Assembly: GCA_022577435.1 (NCBI GenBank)
Contig: JAKOON010000027.1
Coordinates: forward strand, 1,520,490-1,584,489
Reading direction: 5' to 3'
DNA length: 64,000 nt
Origin: Embiotoca jacksoni
Lineage: Eukaryota > Chordata > Actinopteri > Embiotocidae
In this document: positions 13,442 to 26,918 of the stretch, one piece after another
Layout: each line of letters starts with the position of its first letter
How positions within the stretch are numbered: the stretch's first letter is position 1
Position numbers and translations under genes: made by a program
Notes under the pieces: model-generated
Databases searched by the model: none
What the model saw: only the letters and a program-made list of their open reading frames with translations
What the model was told of the DNA's origin: nothing

Positions 13442-14537
13442 CTGCTACTAGTTAACATACATCTGTAGCTCCGGTGGATGAGAGCCGGACCTCAAAGGCC
13501 GCAGTGCGGGCAGATAAATGTTGAAAAAAATGAGTTGCAGCAGCCACTTTGCAGAAACGCACGCACGCCCCGGCGTCCAGACGTCCGTCGGCTGGCGAGC
13601 CGCCTGGCGTCCGTTCGCGTGTCTGCTTCCTCCTGCCTTCGTAAAGTCGTGCGAGCCGATCCGAGGTGTGTTGCCGCCACGTGTTTCTCCCTCCGTTGAT
13701 GAAAGGAGATATCAGCGGCCGGGAGGCCACGCAACACAGTCTGACTCACACAAGTGTTTACATGCGCTCCTACTGACAGCACCGAGCACTAATTCAATTT
13801 TATTCTCCAGTTCAACACATGCGAGAAGACGGCTACTTTACCCACAAATATTTCTTCACCCTCTCACCCCCCTCTTGTTTTGCAGCAGGACAGTTTTCAA
13901 TTTAAACTTGTTTTCACTTTCTCCGACAAACATCGGCGTCACCGACGTTCTCCGTCATCTTCTCGCTCAGCTGCGACGAAGGACGCGGAGGTGAAACTCG
14001 CCAGACGTCCTCGCCTCCATTAACCGCCCCGACACGTTTCGGGGCTCCTCCGTGGAGTGACCACACAACCGGCGCCGCTGATCACAACCAGATGCCTCTG
14101 CTACACACCGACCCTCCATCTCATCCGTCTTTCTTTCCCTCTCTCACGTACGCTCAGGCTTCCACGCTCCCTCGCACATCTGTAACAACCTACAGAGGGA
14201 CGTATTTCCCCTTTTTTGTAAATCTTCAGAGCAGCTTCAGTTGTTTTTTTTTATTTCATTTCCAGGATCAACAATCAATTAAAGACACGAAGCAGTTTCA
14301 TTTGTATCCACCTGTGATGAAAGTCTGGACTTCACATTGTGTGTGCATGTTGGTGTTTTTGCACAACGTTGCTTCATCATTAGTTTTCCCTTTTCTCTGT
14401 CTCTCCCTGTAAAGTGGCTGTTGGCCCGGGAGGTGTGCAGCCATGGAAAGTGTTTAAAACTGCCTGCTGGGAGCTGGTTACCCACAGACACTAATTACAT
14501 GGCAGACAGCATGTTAAAGGACCTGAGAACTCCTGTT

Positions 14538-14539
<2 letters not shown>
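12616..14539. other. Gene-free sequence
   Basis: GC-rich to mixed unique sequence with a (GA)n at 13,409-13,438. No exon recognised. Confidence 0.45.

Positions 14540-14609
<70 letters not shown>
14540..14609. repeat. (AC)n microsatellite
   Basis: About 35 AC units, pure. Confidence 0.97.
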
Positions 14610-14611
<2 letters not shown>

Positions 14612-15200
14612 CCAACAGCTCAGAAATAAAAGCAGCCGCACTCGAGTGCAGTCAAAGTCTGTCTCGCTCGCCGTCCGTCCGATTGCGAGAGCACTTTGAG
14701 AAACGTAAAGGCCGCCGATGGCAGGAATCTAAATCCAGTCCTGACTGAGATCTGTTTCAGCAGCAGCTCCGTGTTTGACTGGCAAGAAAAGGTTGTTTGC
14801 TCTTTTTATTGAGAGCTTTTTTTTTTTCTTTATTCGAGCGAGCTTCTCATGAAAGAAAATTAGCCGTTAACTTGCTCGGGTTTCTTCAAATAAATCGATT
14901 TTGTGGGATAAATTGAAAAGTGGAAACAGGGATGCAATAAAGGCAGAATTCAGCTCTCGCTGGGCTGTTCATCCTCTGGCTGTTATGTATCGCCGATTAC
15001 ACAACGAGTACCCGAAAAACAAGCAGCAACAAAGGAGGATATTATCTTCCAGCGACCGCCGAGGCGTCTCCGGGTACCGAGCCGCTGCCGCTCGTCCTCT
15101 CCGGGTCGGGACCGCATGAGCGTCACTCTGTGGCGGTCGGTGCCGGAGACGTGTTTTCACAGCTGTCCGTGGCTGCGTGCACTTGCAGCCCCACATGTAG

Positions 15201-15202
<2 letters not shown>
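14610..15202. other. Gene-free unique sequence
   Basis: No gene or dispersed repeat recognised. Confidence 0.4.
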
Positions 15203-15275
<73 letters not shown>

Positions 15276-15334
15276 ACACACACCCACACACACACACACA
15301 CACACACACTCACTCACTCACTCACTCACTCACT
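15203..15334. repeat. (AC)n / (ACTC)n compound microsatellite
   Basis: (AC)n with ACTC and ACCC interruptions, ending in about seven CACT units. Confidence 0.97.
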
Positions 15335-16082
15335 CCTCCCAGCTTCCTGCCAAAGTTTTCCCAGCGTACACGGCAGAGACGGAGGAGAGGGAGAACCGAG
15401 CACTTTCATTTCCGCGTTGGACCGTCACGAGGTGTCACGTTACTGAAATGACCTTAAATAATCTCAGACTTCAGAGGAAGTCGATGTGGACGAGGAACTC
15501 TGGATCCTTTTAAGCTGACATTAAGACGTTATAATGACCTGACGCATGCGATGATAATCAAGTCTTCAAAGAAATGAAGGATAAAATCACCTCTTACTGA
15601 TACTGCTAGTAGTCAGGAATATATTGGCCCCAGAGACTGAACTCCCGGCAGTAAACTTCCTGATTCGCTCTCGTCACCTCTGGCTGAACTGTAGAAACAC
15701 AGTTTTGCATAAAACAAGGATTTGATCCTCTTTTATCTTTTCCGTGTCTGGATGGGGTCACTTCAGGGTGAAAGTTTGGGCCGGACGAGCGATGACAGCA
15801 GACGGAGTCCTCTCGGTTTACGCAGGTCACGTGAAGGAAAAGGATCCGAACCCTTCTGGAACCATTAAATCGCATCACAACGTCACAGTTTACAGCCTCA
15901 GTCAGAAAAATGGACGGATTACTTTTTACAGAGCGAGTTCCCGAAGTCTGAGCTTCAGCTTTATGATGCCGGCATTGTGTTCAGCTGATTCATGATGGTC
16001 CTCATCGTATACATGAACTAGAACCAGAGGAGGGGACTCAATATATCGTCACGTTGTCCACACGGACAGTTGACCTGCTGTT
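15335..16082. other. Gene-free unique sequence
   Basis: No gene or repeat recognised. Confidence 0.4.
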
Positions 16083-16304
16083 CATTGGCTTCAGAAAGTC
16101 CATAATGTCTGATTGGGAACCAGAGGACACTAAGCCCCGCCCAACCTTTACACCACAGGCCTGTCAATCAAACAGACCCGCCTCCAAAAACGGCTTTTTG
16201 AGGCCTAATATCTAAATAATGGACAGCCTTTTTGGAGCCAGCCCCTGGTGGCCCTCGATGATATTGCACCAGAAGCTCCGTCAACTTTTAAATACAGTCT
16301 ATGT
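16083..16304 (+). repeat. Dispersed repeat copy G (internally deleted)
   Basis: GATTGGGAACCAGAGGACAC, ACCACAGGCCTGTCAATCAA and TTTTTGAGGCCTAATATC are joined to CCTTTTTGGAGCCAGCCCCT. It ends TTTAAATACAGTCTATG, which may be the family's true 3' end. Confidence 0.75.
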
Positions 16305-17713
16305 TTAACACTTTCTTAGTTTGAGACTCGACAGAAGTCGTCTGACGTGTGCTGAACAACCTTCCTGCCAAGCAGCTCAGAAAACTGTCCGCCGGCGATC
16401 CGGAGACCGGCGATCAGACGGAAAGCAGCTATTTCAACGAAGTTCATTTTAATTTCAGCTTCCATCCCGATCCGTTATGTAATCCTCCTTCGTCCACACG
16501 CTGAGCCGAGTGTAAACGGGCCGAACGAACGCTGACACTCAAAAACCAGCTGACCGAGCGAAAACATGAGTGTCGACCTGTTTGTGTGAAGCTCCACTTC
16601 AACCATCAAGCCACATTCCTGGGAGCGGCCCGGGTTTAATTTTGGATATTTATAAGCAATCTGATTGAGACCAGAACGCGAAGCGGATGGTGGTGGTGGT
16701 GGTGGAGGGGGAGGAAGGGAGAGGGGGGAGGGGGGGACGTTGTATCCTGCCATGCGAGTTGTGTTTGTCACAGTGTTATTTCATGCTCCTGACTGGAATA
16801 ATCTCCAAAAAAAACCTCTCTTTGATGTCTGGTTTCTTAGCAGAGCGTCATGGCCGGGTGGCCGAAGCCGCTCTGTGGGGAGAGTCTCCGTGTAAACACA
16901 ACGAATCACAACCATACAGCCAGCAGCCCGAACGCTCCCCGGAACCTGGGAAGAGATAAGAGGCGGCCTCCGTTTCCAATCTGCAGTCGAGGACACCTGC
17001 GGTCGAAGGTGTGTTTCAGTGGGAGTTCTTTGCGGTGGCGTTCGTATCGTGGCAGGAACAGATCAGGAATTCAACCCTCGCTCGCAGGAATGTGGCTCCA
17101 ATTAGATCCGTCTGATTTAGTTCACAGAGCTGCGTGAGTCAGGAGCGTTTCGACCTTCTGTTATCCAGCTTCCTGTCGCTCTGACCCCACCGAACTTTCT
17201 CTGTGTTCAGAGGTGAATGTGGATTTTCCCACCTTCAGAGTTGAAGGTATTCCTGCGAGGAAAACAGCTGAGTGGAGTTTACTGACTGGTCAACCGCAAA
17301 CCTTGAGACTGCAACAACTGTTTTCAGATTGTAAACAAACGCCGACCGTCGCTCGGCTCCACTTCAGGAGTCTGGAATGGGAATTTCTTTCTCCATCATC
17401 ATGACGTTTGAACAGCTTTAAAACATTTGTGGCTCTTGTGTTGTGTATGAGCTCGCACACCATCGCAGGCGTGTTGTTGCGTCATACTGTGGCGCTCCGT
17501 GTCGGCATGTGATGACGCTGCAGAAGAGCTTCGATTCAGCTGATGCCTTCAAGGGAAACCTAAAATGGCTTTAATATTACAATCACTGTGTGAAATGAGA
17601 ACGTGAACGTGTGGATGATGAACCTTTTTAACATCTTTACAACATTGAAAACTCAATTTGTTTCTTATTAATGGCTGAATTAAGCCACTAGTTACTACTT
17701 ATAATCACTTTGT

Positions 17714-17749
<36 letters not shown>

Positions 17750-20454
17750 GCAGTTCTAGCAAATTCTCCTGGTTTCAGAACTCAGTTTTGGCTAAATCAA
17801 CGAGTTCTGCTGTTACGCCCATTTTAAATCTGTTGGAGACGAGCTGCGTAGCAACACTGATGGAAAGCAGAAATAACAGCATGCTACTTAAATGCTGCTT
17901 CTTTGGACAGAACTTTACCGTAAAAACACAAATGAAAACAATAAAAACAGCTGTAATGTAAAAGTAAAACACATTAAAACTTAATACGTAGGATTCATCG
18001 ACCATTAGATTACGTGTTTACTTGGTTTTGTTGGGTTCTCTGTTTTGTTTTTGGGTGGAATTCCTTTTTAGGGTGGATTTTTAACAAAGTGTTAAAAGAC
18101 AGAAGACGTGACGCATTAACAAATGTCTGCATTGATTCAGATTTCTATGATATATTTGTTCCGTCAAACAAGCCAGAGTCGATCGTCAGAAGACGCAGCG
18201 TTTCGTCGTCGGGACGCTCCAAGTTAGCGGCTATCGGTAAAATCTACTGACGCTTCTGTGTCGACTGACAATGACAGAGATGATCCATCATTCACTTCTG
18301 ATTGGTTCATGCAACACAAAGCAAAACAAAACAAAGCAAAACATCCGCCTTCCGCCAACAAGAAAACCCCCAAAATGAACACAAAGTCAGGAAATGGAAA
18401 TGTCTGCAGTTTCAAACAGTGTGCTGACAGGCCTGCAGCTGACGTGCCATCACCATTCATAATATTGGTCTCTATGGCAACCTGACAACAAAAACCTCCA
18501 AATATGATATAATCCATTTACCTCTCACCAAAGCAACAAACAGTCCGACGCACCGAGACACGAAGGAGCGTGTTAAAAAGGGGGAAATTATCTAATCCCC
18601 GCTTCCCTCATATTTACCAACCGATCGATACCGCTGGCGACGAGAAGCAGAGACGGAGGAGTCCAAGAAATTACACTCCATTTACATTTTCTCCGTCCAA
18701 ACATCAACACCGTCTGACAAAGCCAAAGACATGACGGGGCCTCCGGTGGCAGCCGCCCAGCGTTGGACGCCGAGGCCCTCGACCCGACCGCGCTCCGGGC
18801 CCGTCCGCATGCAAGCACACCTCCGCGTAATCCCTCACAGCTGAGTTCGGTCCGGTCGCCGCCAGACCTTCCGATAACACTGAGCTAAAAATAATTCCCG
18901 GGGATTAAAGCCATGATAAAAATCAAGATGAGTGTGTGACACGTCTGCAGCGCTGCACTTTCTGACCCTTCGCCTCCTTTTCCATCGTCCCGTCTCGCTC
19001 CATCGGAATCATTTCCCTCCCGTTTCCTGTTTGGATCTCTGGCCTGCTGCGCCGACCACTACAATTACTCTCTGTTGAGAGTGTATTGGAAAAGATTCGG
19101 GAGGATGAGAGCTGGAGGGGGGGGGCGATAGCATGATGGAGGTGCGTAAACGGCTGATTCTGTTGTTGCCTGGAGGGGAAAATACAACAAACACAATCTG
19201 GTGGAAAAACATGTTTACGCTCGCCGACCCAAATCCCTTTTTATTTTCCCGAACAGAAGTGTTCTCTGACAAAAGGTGTTAAAACTTGGATTTCCTGGTG
19301 GAGGAAAATATTTTGGAAAAGTGAAATGTGGAAAAAATGGGTTGTTTTTTTTCTTTCCGTCCAGCTATCACACCTGATTTATTTGAGATCACTCCTGGAA
19401 GGTCTTTGCCACACCGCCGCTCGTCTCTGGCCTGCCCACGCATAAGCCGGACCTCGGGGTGGGGGGGGAGCAAGGGGGGGTTGTGTCTTTCCACAGATCA
19501 ACACGACCGCAAGAGGAAACGGGTTATGATTAAAAAATAATAATGAAATTTACAGAAGGGGGGGGGGGGAATTAGATGCAGCTGGAACATCTACAGTTGG
19601 CGGCTACAGACACTGTGGGGAGGGGGGGAGGGAGGGGTACGTTTTAAGATGAGAACCACAGAAAAGTAACACATAGATCAGGTTCCCTCCTCGTGGTGTC
19701 GAGCTTCTGTCCAACACTCGCAATGAAAGCAAAGATGGAGCAACTGGAACTTAAATCATGACATCGTTACGTAAAAATGTGCATTAAGTCCACGATGCAA
19801 CAAACCTGTTCCTTTATTTCAGCAACACAAAACTATATTTCTAATCAGTTCGACGACGTCCTATTTCCCGTTTAAATAAGCGCAGGTCGTTTAAAGTGCG
19901 TCGGGTCAGCGAGAGGCGACAACGCGTCTATTTAAAGACGTGAGCGATGCGTCATCGTCCCTTTAATCCCCGTCAGGCGTTATCAATCTCCTCGGTCACA
20001 CCAGCGGACGTCTGGACGGAGAACGCGTCCCTTTGAAGAGCGTCCAGATCGGACACAAGACTTTTATCTGCTCCCTCACCGACACCGAGGATGAAATTAT
20101 ACCTGATCTTCTCAGCGATGTGAGAGCGGCCTGGAATGAAAACAAAGGTGTCGAGCAGATTGTTGTGGTTTGAAGGCCGAAACATGTTCGGAGGGTCCCG
20201 GGTGGTGTGATCGGAGGAGAACCACGACACCAGATGGGGAACCGGTTGTATATCAACTGGAACGTACACGCCACGAAGACGTCCGATCTGGAGAACACGG
20301 CGGCCTCTGTGGGCGGAGCCTCCGCTCTGTGACCTTTGACATTTTCTGATCCCAGAAACCCGTTTTCTCTCCTGACTCGTCAGATAGCCTGTGAAAGAAT
20401 AGAAGTGCTGATTGGTTGGTTCAACCGCGTCATGGCAGGAGTTCAAGGCACCAC
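16305..20454. other. Gene-free, mostly unique sequence
   Basis: Contains a GGT/GGA-rich patch (16,687-16,735), a ~31-nt poly-T (17,717-17,747) and G-runs near 19,460 and 19,558-19,571. The stretch 18,540-18,860 is complex and repeat-free and might be conserved non-coding DNA. No exon recognised. Confidence 0.45.
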
Positions 20455-20560
20455 GATGACAAACGGTGACATCATCGGTCGCCCACTAATCGTAAGGTCG
20501 GCGGTTCGATCCCCGGGCCCTCGTCATCTTTGGTGTGTGAATGTGTGTGTTGGTGCTAAA
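20455..20560 (+). repeat. tRNA-derived SINE-like remnant
   Basis: GGTTCGATCCC (20,503-20,513) is a good polymerase III B-box. It is preceded by a tRNA-like TCGCCCACTAATCGTAAGGT and followed by GTGTGTGAATGTGTGTG, an arrangement typical of fish tRNA-derived SINEs. There is no clear A-box or acceptor-stem pairing, so this is not a functional tRNA gene. Confidence 0.4.
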
Positions 20561-21857
20561 GGTGATGAAGCTGTTTTTAATTTTAGACCATTTCCCATCT
20601 GCATCATCTGTCGTGGTGAATTTGTCCCAAACGGTTCGGTTCTGGACGTCCAGTTTGCTCTGAGACTTCCTCGGTTCCTGTGATCCAAACGATCCCCATC
20701 AGAAATCTCTTTTCTTCACTCACTCGCCGACAGGAACAAAAACTCTGGAGATCAAGTTCCAGCCGGAACGTTTTTGGCAGCGCACCATTTGTTAGCATGT
20801 TAGCAAGGTTAGCTTTTTAAATGGAGCTCAGTGAACGGAGTCCTCGTTCACTTTGTCCACCAACAGCTCAATAAAGTTTGTTCAAACTCGATGCCGGCGT
20901 CCTCAGTGACAGAAAGAGAAAGGCAACTTTACTTTGTGCAGATCTGAAGCTCAAACTGGCTTTAATGGTTATTTTAATTTAATTATGATGTTTTACTTTT
21001 CTTATCGACATCTTTAATGACATTATATTTGTTCTAAACAGCTCTGCTTCTTATTGACAGGAAGCAGCGTTGTAGTGTTTTAACTGAGTGAGACTTTCGA
21101 CCGTGACTCATCCTGAACGTGATCTCACACACTGACAGAAATATCCTGCAGTCTGATCCGCTCACTCTTGTTTTCTTTCTTTTCTTTTTTCAGACTTTGA
21201 TGACATCATACTTTCAGCAGCCGTGCAGGTGAAAAACTGGCTGGTGTGTACGGTTCTCCTCTCTGGTGTCAGACCTCATAAATCAGCAGCCCATGTTGTT
21301 ACTGTCGGGGAAACGGGTCACCGCGGGGTGGGAACTTCTCTTTGTGGGTTTTACTATCGGCGCTCTCGTCCTGGAAGGAAGCTGCTTCATGCTTCGTGCT
21401 ATCAGATTAGTTTTTTACCCCGTCGTGACTGTTTAGGAAATTAAAAAAAAGGCATGGCTGCTGATTCCCAGGCGTCTGATATAGTGCAACCCTGGGAAGT
21501 GGCGAGCGGTCCATTGTCCCGACAGATGAGTTGGTTCCTGAATGACATGACCTCATTCCCTCCCCGGGGGAGCGATCGGAGCAGAGAACGAACCTCCACC
21601 AGCTGAACGTGTGATTGTAAATATGAGTTTAACAGAGTCTTGGATGGTTTGTGTTTCAGCTTCCTGTCGGTGTGACGGAGGACCGACGGAGGACCGACGG
21701 AGGACACGCTGACACCGACGCTTCTGCTTCCAGCTTTTTTTTTTTAAATTTTTTAAACACATCGATTGTGCCAGTTGAAGGTCGCAGGCAACGAGGAGTC
21801 CCACAAGCCGTCATGCAGCGAGGTGAGTGTTCGGTGCAGAGCGTTATTGCCTTTGGC
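20561..21857. other. Gene-free unique sequence
   Basis: Includes a 13-bp tandem (GACGGAGGACCGA, about 2.5 copies) at 21,670-21,707. No gene recognised. Confidence 0.4.
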
Positions 21858-21946
21858 TGCGGGCACTGGGTCAGCGCCGGGCACTGGGTCAGCGCCGGGG
21901 ACTGGGTCAGCGCCGGGGACTGGGTCAGCGCCGGGGTCGAACCCGT
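21858..21946. repeat. 18-bp GC-rich minisatellite
   Basis: Four to five near-perfect copies of ACTGGGTCAGCGCCGGGG. All six frames stay open across it, giving spurious Gly-Ser-Ala-Pro-type frames. Confidence 0.9.
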
Positions 21947-22451
21947 TCGGGGGCTCTGTGTCGTCCCGGCATGTGCTGCCGAGGACACGTGTTGGCAGCA
22001 TCAGCACCTGTCAGACCGTCAGTGTGTTCGCATCCAACACAGCCTGAACTGAAGTTCAGAGGTTAAACCAGACAGGAAGTGAAGGACGTCAGGTGTTCTT
22101 CCCCCGACGCTCCCTGCAGGTTAACCACCAACTGTAACAGACGCAGCCTTTAAACTGGAGATATTTTTAAACCGTTAACTTTGGCAAAACTGATCATATT
22201 TGCTTTGATTCAATATTTTCAGCTGTTTATATCGCTGCTTGCTTGTTATTAGTTGATATATATATATATACATGTATGTATAATCTATATTATAGTTAAT
22301 TCACATCTTTTTTTATGCCTCATCAGGACGGTTTGTTTTCGAGCTGTCCGTCACGTTTCCGTGAACGTACGAATCTTAAAATCACCTCGAGGGTATTTCT
22401 TGGCACAAATGTTCACTTGGACTCAACGATAAACTGAGTATATTTGGATGG

Positions 22452-23304
22452 TCTATCCATCCATCCATCCATCCATCCATCCATCCATCCATTGGTCCAT
22501 CCACCCATCCATCCATTGGTCCATCCATCCATCCATCCATCCATCCATCCATCCATCCATTGGTCCATCCATCCATCCATCCATTGGTCCATCCATCCAT
22601 CCATCCATTGGTCCATCCATCCATCCATCCATTGGTCCATCCATCCATCCATCCATTGGTCCATCCATCCATCCATCCATTGGTCCATCCATCCGTCCAT
22701 CCATTGGTCCATCCATCCATTGGTCCATCCATCCATCCATCCATTGGTCCATCCATCCATCCATCCATCCATCCATCCATCCATCCATTGGTCCACCCAT
22801 CCATCCATTGGTCCATCCATTGGTCCATCCATTCATTGATCCATCCATCCATTGGTCCATCCATCCCTCCATCCATTGGTCCATCCATCCATTGGTCCAT
22901 CCATCCATTCATTGATCCATCCATCCATTGGTCCATCCATCCATCCATCCATTGGTCCATCCATCCATCCATCCATTGGTCCATCCATCCATCCATCCAT
23001 TGGTCCATCCATCCGTCCATCCATTGGTCCATCCATCCATTGGTCCATCCATTGGTCCATCCATCCATTGGTCCATCCATCCATTGGTCCATCCATCCAT
23101 CCATCCATCCATCCATCCATCCATCCATTGGTCCACCCATCCATCCATTGGTCCATCCATTGGTCCATCCATCATTGATCCATCCATCCATTGGTCCATC
23201 CATCCCTCCATCCATTGGTCCATCCATCCATCCATTGATCCATCCATCCATTGGTCCATCCATCCATTCATTGATCCATCCATCCATCCCTCCATCCATG
23301 CATG
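22452..23304. repeat. CCAT-based higher-order satellite
   Basis: An (ATCC)n array regularly broken by TTGGTCC, giving 20- to 28-bp sub-units (CCATCCATCCATCCATTGGT). Marker variants (GTCCATCCGTCC, GGTCCACCC, TTCATTGATCC, CATCCCTCC) recur in the same order about 320-340 bp apart, which shows a higher-order duplication. Open frames such as MDGWMDQ on the minus strand are artefacts. Confidence 0.95.
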
Positions 23305-24525
23305 CATGATACAGCAGGTGGAGGCTGAAGTCAGGGTTTTTTTTTTTTTGTTAGACACGACATTAACCAGTTTTACTTTCAGCCTTCTGAGGCCTTCACA
23401 GTTAAAACAAGGAAAAAGATCTTGAGGTGATCAAGTTGAAATGTGAGTGTAAGGAGAATTTAACTGTAAATATAAAGTCAAAAACATTTAAATTCATTAC
23501 AAATGTGATGAATGCAGTAAAAACTAAATTAAAAGTTTAATTTCCGATATTTAAGCCCCACTGATGGATATAAATAGTGAACGGATTAGTTATTAACTCG
23601 TGATGTCAGACTGATAAATGCAGCGCCTCGCCCGACGTGCTGTTTTCAATAAGTCGAGGAGGAAAAGAGCTGACTTCACTGAAGCAGCTCGGCGCTATCG
23701 AGAACATGATTCATGTTGTCCGTGTTGTAAACGGGCTAACGACACGCAGCCTCGTGGAAAAAGCTGCCCCTCGTTTTCCAGATAGAAAAAAGGAAATCAA
23801 CCTGCGACCTTTAGCGGCGGAGGGAAACTAAAGACAACACAAATAAACAGAGCAACAACGGCAGCAGCGTGATGTCGTGATGTTTCTGTGGCTCCTCTGA
23901 AACATGAAGCTTTTTATTCTCAGGCTCATAACGCTGCCGATGTTTTCATCTTCATTTGTCATCTTAATACTCCGTAATGGAGATAATTAGTGGAAAGAAA
24001 AGCAAAGCAACAGGTTTGAATGTGGAAATCGTTCCGACAGCGTGACTGAAATTAGTTTTCTGAATCAAAGGTCGGAAGACGGAGGATAAGTTTGTGGTTT
24101 GTGATGTTTTTGGGTTATAAATAGTGAATCGAGCTGATTTGACTTCAGGCAGTAAACCAGGTTGTTTTATGTTGGTAAAAAAACATTACATTTTTGAATG
24201 CTCTCAGGACCTGAGTTATGTTTGTTCACAGAAATCTGAGATTCCACGTGATGCCTTGAACAAAAAATTTTCAAAGCAGTGGAAGAAATTTCCATTTGTG
24301 GGTCTTTAACTCTGTTGCATCAAATTTGCTGCAGTTTTTAGATCCGGTTCAAAAACTCGTGTCACTGACTCGTTTAAAAGACTGGAAGAACTTTTTGCTG
24401 GAGTTTTTCAGGTCAGGGATCCTCTGGTGACCTCGAATGTTTTTACAAACTTTACGGCAGTCGATCCAGGATTTGTCAAGATATTTCATTCTGGACTAAA
24501 AAGGTGGATTCATCCATCGAGACCA
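23305..24525. other. Gene-free unique sequence
   Basis: AT-rich unique sequence; no gene recognised. Confidence 0.4.
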
Positions 24526-24750
24526 AGCAGCAACCAACCGTGACGTCACCCGTCGGTTTGTGAACGGTCGTTCTGAAGACTCGAGTTTCTGAGTATTTCG
24601 GTCGTCGTCCTCTCGCTGGTTCGGAGCTAGAAGTGACCATATTTGGACGAGAGGTGAATCTGACTTGATTGTAATTCAAGGACACTTTGCCCCGCCCACT
24701 GATAGCGGAAACCTGACTGCACCACAGGCCTGTCAATCAAACACCCCCTC
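24526..24750 (+). repeat. Dispersed repeat copy H (left part)
   Basis: CGTGACGTCACCCGTCGGTT, GTGACCATATTTGGACGAG and CACCACAGGCCTGTCAATCA in family order; the right half is absent. Confidence 0.75.
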
Positions 24751-26644
24751 CCCCACGCCCCCAAAGTTCCTTGCAGAGGAACAGCAACATCTTACAAAGT
24801 CACCTCCGAGCAGCCAGACCTCATTAGAAGGGTTTAATTCTGGGATGTGAGGAGACCTGATGACTTTACCTGGCACTGACCTGTTGTTTGGACATGTGAC
24901 TTCAGCTGCAGCTCCACTTTTGAAATGTTTGTCATCAGAATATGAATCCACTCTCAGTACTTCAGTCATGGTACATTTTTTTTATTTTTTTTTCTACTCA
25001 CTTATGAAAGTGTGTTAAATTCTTCTCTCGAGCAGCGGGAATGTGCTTTGGACTGCGATCTGATTTAAACAGATTTATTGGAAGTGAGCAATGACTCAGA
25101 TTTTCCTTCATGTGTGAGAGGTCCGCAGCACTTCCTCTGCCGGAGGGTGGTCTCGTGTGTTGTGTAAATCCATGTGATTGGTGAGAAGGTTCCATGGCGT
25201 CCGCCCAGACATAGCTGGGCCCCGTTCCTGTGTTTCAACATAGTTATTATGATGTGAAGTGTGCTCGGCGGGAACAGAGTCCTGAAGGTCTCAGGTGATA
25301 TCCCCCCCGCGACCGCTTCCAGGAAGACGGCGGATCAAACGGGCGCCTATGCAGCAGGTAAATAATCAACGTCGGTTGGGAGGATACGGGCCGGTAGGAT
25401 GTTACCATCGGGACTGCGGATGGACTCGGAGCTCAGCTGTGAGGGGCCGTGGCCTCTCCGGTCCGGGGGGGAGGCGAACGGGGAGGAAGGTCTGCGCCGG
25501 GGGCCCGATCCGTTTCTCTGGCCCCTCTCTTCAGGGGCTGTTGTGGAGCCTCGGGGTAGGCAACTGTATCAACACGATGTGGGGCTCCGTGTGGTCCGGT
25601 TCACCCGGACCCCTCTGAACGGCCACCAAAGCCGACTGTGCGCTTCGAGCAAACACGGAGAAAAACAGCAGAAGTTCAATAACTCGCTCCGCCGGGGGGG
25701 CCGGCTGTTTGGGGTTGCAGACGGAGTTCAGAGTTTTGGCTGGAAAAGAAGGTTTCAGATGCAGAAAGCAGAGAGAACGCAGTCACAGACGATTACCAGG
25801 AGATATTAACATACTGTCATCATATTATACTGTAAGTATGATGACATCCAGACCAGGATCACAGGAAAGTGGGTCACGCACACGCCCGTCTAGTGAAGGG
25901 AAGCGTGGGACTGACACGCCTGCCGTCGTCCACACGTGAAAATAACACGTTTTGTAAATAGACAGGCAAATGAGATGAAGTACAAACTACCTAAAACCTG
26001 ATGTTTTATTAAAGTTAAATTCACACCATATAAGGACGCACAAGGCGCTTTACGTGGCACCAAAAACTAGGTGGTTCTAGATGATGGTTCGGGTTAAATG
26101 TGACACGGATTGAAGAGGCTGATTAGAAATGTCAATAAAAAGCACTAAAATGTCCAGAAGACGGCAAGACAAGTCCTGCAAAGCAGCAGAGCAGGATTCA
26201 GCTGTAGTTATGAAGTCTGAATCTACCGGATGGTTTTCAGCTGAGCATCAGCAGTCGTCCCTCCGGCAGCGCTGTCGTTCCTTCCTTCCCTCTAATCCTT
26301 CCTTTTCTGATGTCTGTAGTTTACACAACAGGAGCAGGAGGTGTGTTTCTATTGTCAGCCTCTCTGTTGTAGCTCCACACACTCGGGCATCGTCCTCGCT
26401 GGCGGCGTGCTGACAGACGGCGTGTTGACCTGCGCCGGTGAAAACACTCCGACACACGACGGGCTGCTGGCGTGTTGTGGCAACACACGCACACGTCGAC
26501 GTGCAGCGTTGCACGTGTGTTTTGGCCACCTGTATGTGAGGATCAGAGCCGGAGGCGTTGAATCTGGAGTTACGACGTTCCCTCCTTTATTTATTTGGGC
26601 CGCGTTCATCGATGTAAAGTCTGATCTCTGAGGGATTTTGTTGT
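24751..26644. other. Gene-free sequence with a GC-rich patch
   Basis: 25,280-25,720 is GC-rich, with overlapping open frames but no recognisable domain or splice chain. The rest is unique sequence. Confidence 0.4.
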
Positions 26645-26918
26645 GGAAGCCTCCGTCTCCACAGACTCCCGTTCAACGTCTCTCGTGAAATACAAAGTCC
26701 ACACATTTTTTTCCCACTTTTTTTTTTCCATCATTAATTAGATATTAGGCCTCAATAAGCGGTATGTTTGGGGGCGTGTCTGTTTGATTGACAGGCCTGT
26801 AGTGCAGTAAGAGTTCTGCCATAGTGTCCTCAGGTTCCCAAACAGATTGAGTCAGATCTGAAATACTGAACTCGAAGCTTCGTAACAGCAGTTTACAACC
26901 CGACGGGTGACGTCATCG
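26645..26918 (-). repeat. Dispersed repeat copy I (inverted)
   Basis: Reverse complement of the middle and left parts: GATATTAGGCCTCAATAAGC, GGGGGCGTGTCTGTTTGATT, GACAGGCCTGTAGTGCAGT and CGACGGGTGACGTCATCG. Confidence 0.75.

Noticed and set aside
15116..15513. His-Thr repeat open frames, and similar ones at the other (CA)n arrays
   Set aside because: Dinucleotide microsatellites with no coding context.
20480..20560. Functional tRNA gene
   Set aside because: Only a B-box is clear; no cloverleaf pairing or anticodon arm could be drawn, and a SINE-like tail follows.
21858..21946. CRISPR-like array
   Set aside because: An 18-bp head-to-tail minisatellite without spacers, in a vertebrate genome.
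22382..23425. Several open frames of 100-305 codons (MDGWMDQ..., HPSIHWSI...)
   Set aside because: Products of the CCAT satellite; open on both strands and in several frames.
25295..25809. Two overlapping plus-strand open frames of 107 and 136 codons in GC-rich DNA
   Set aside because: No recognisable domain, no convincing splice chain, and low complexity; GC richness alone lengthens open frames.
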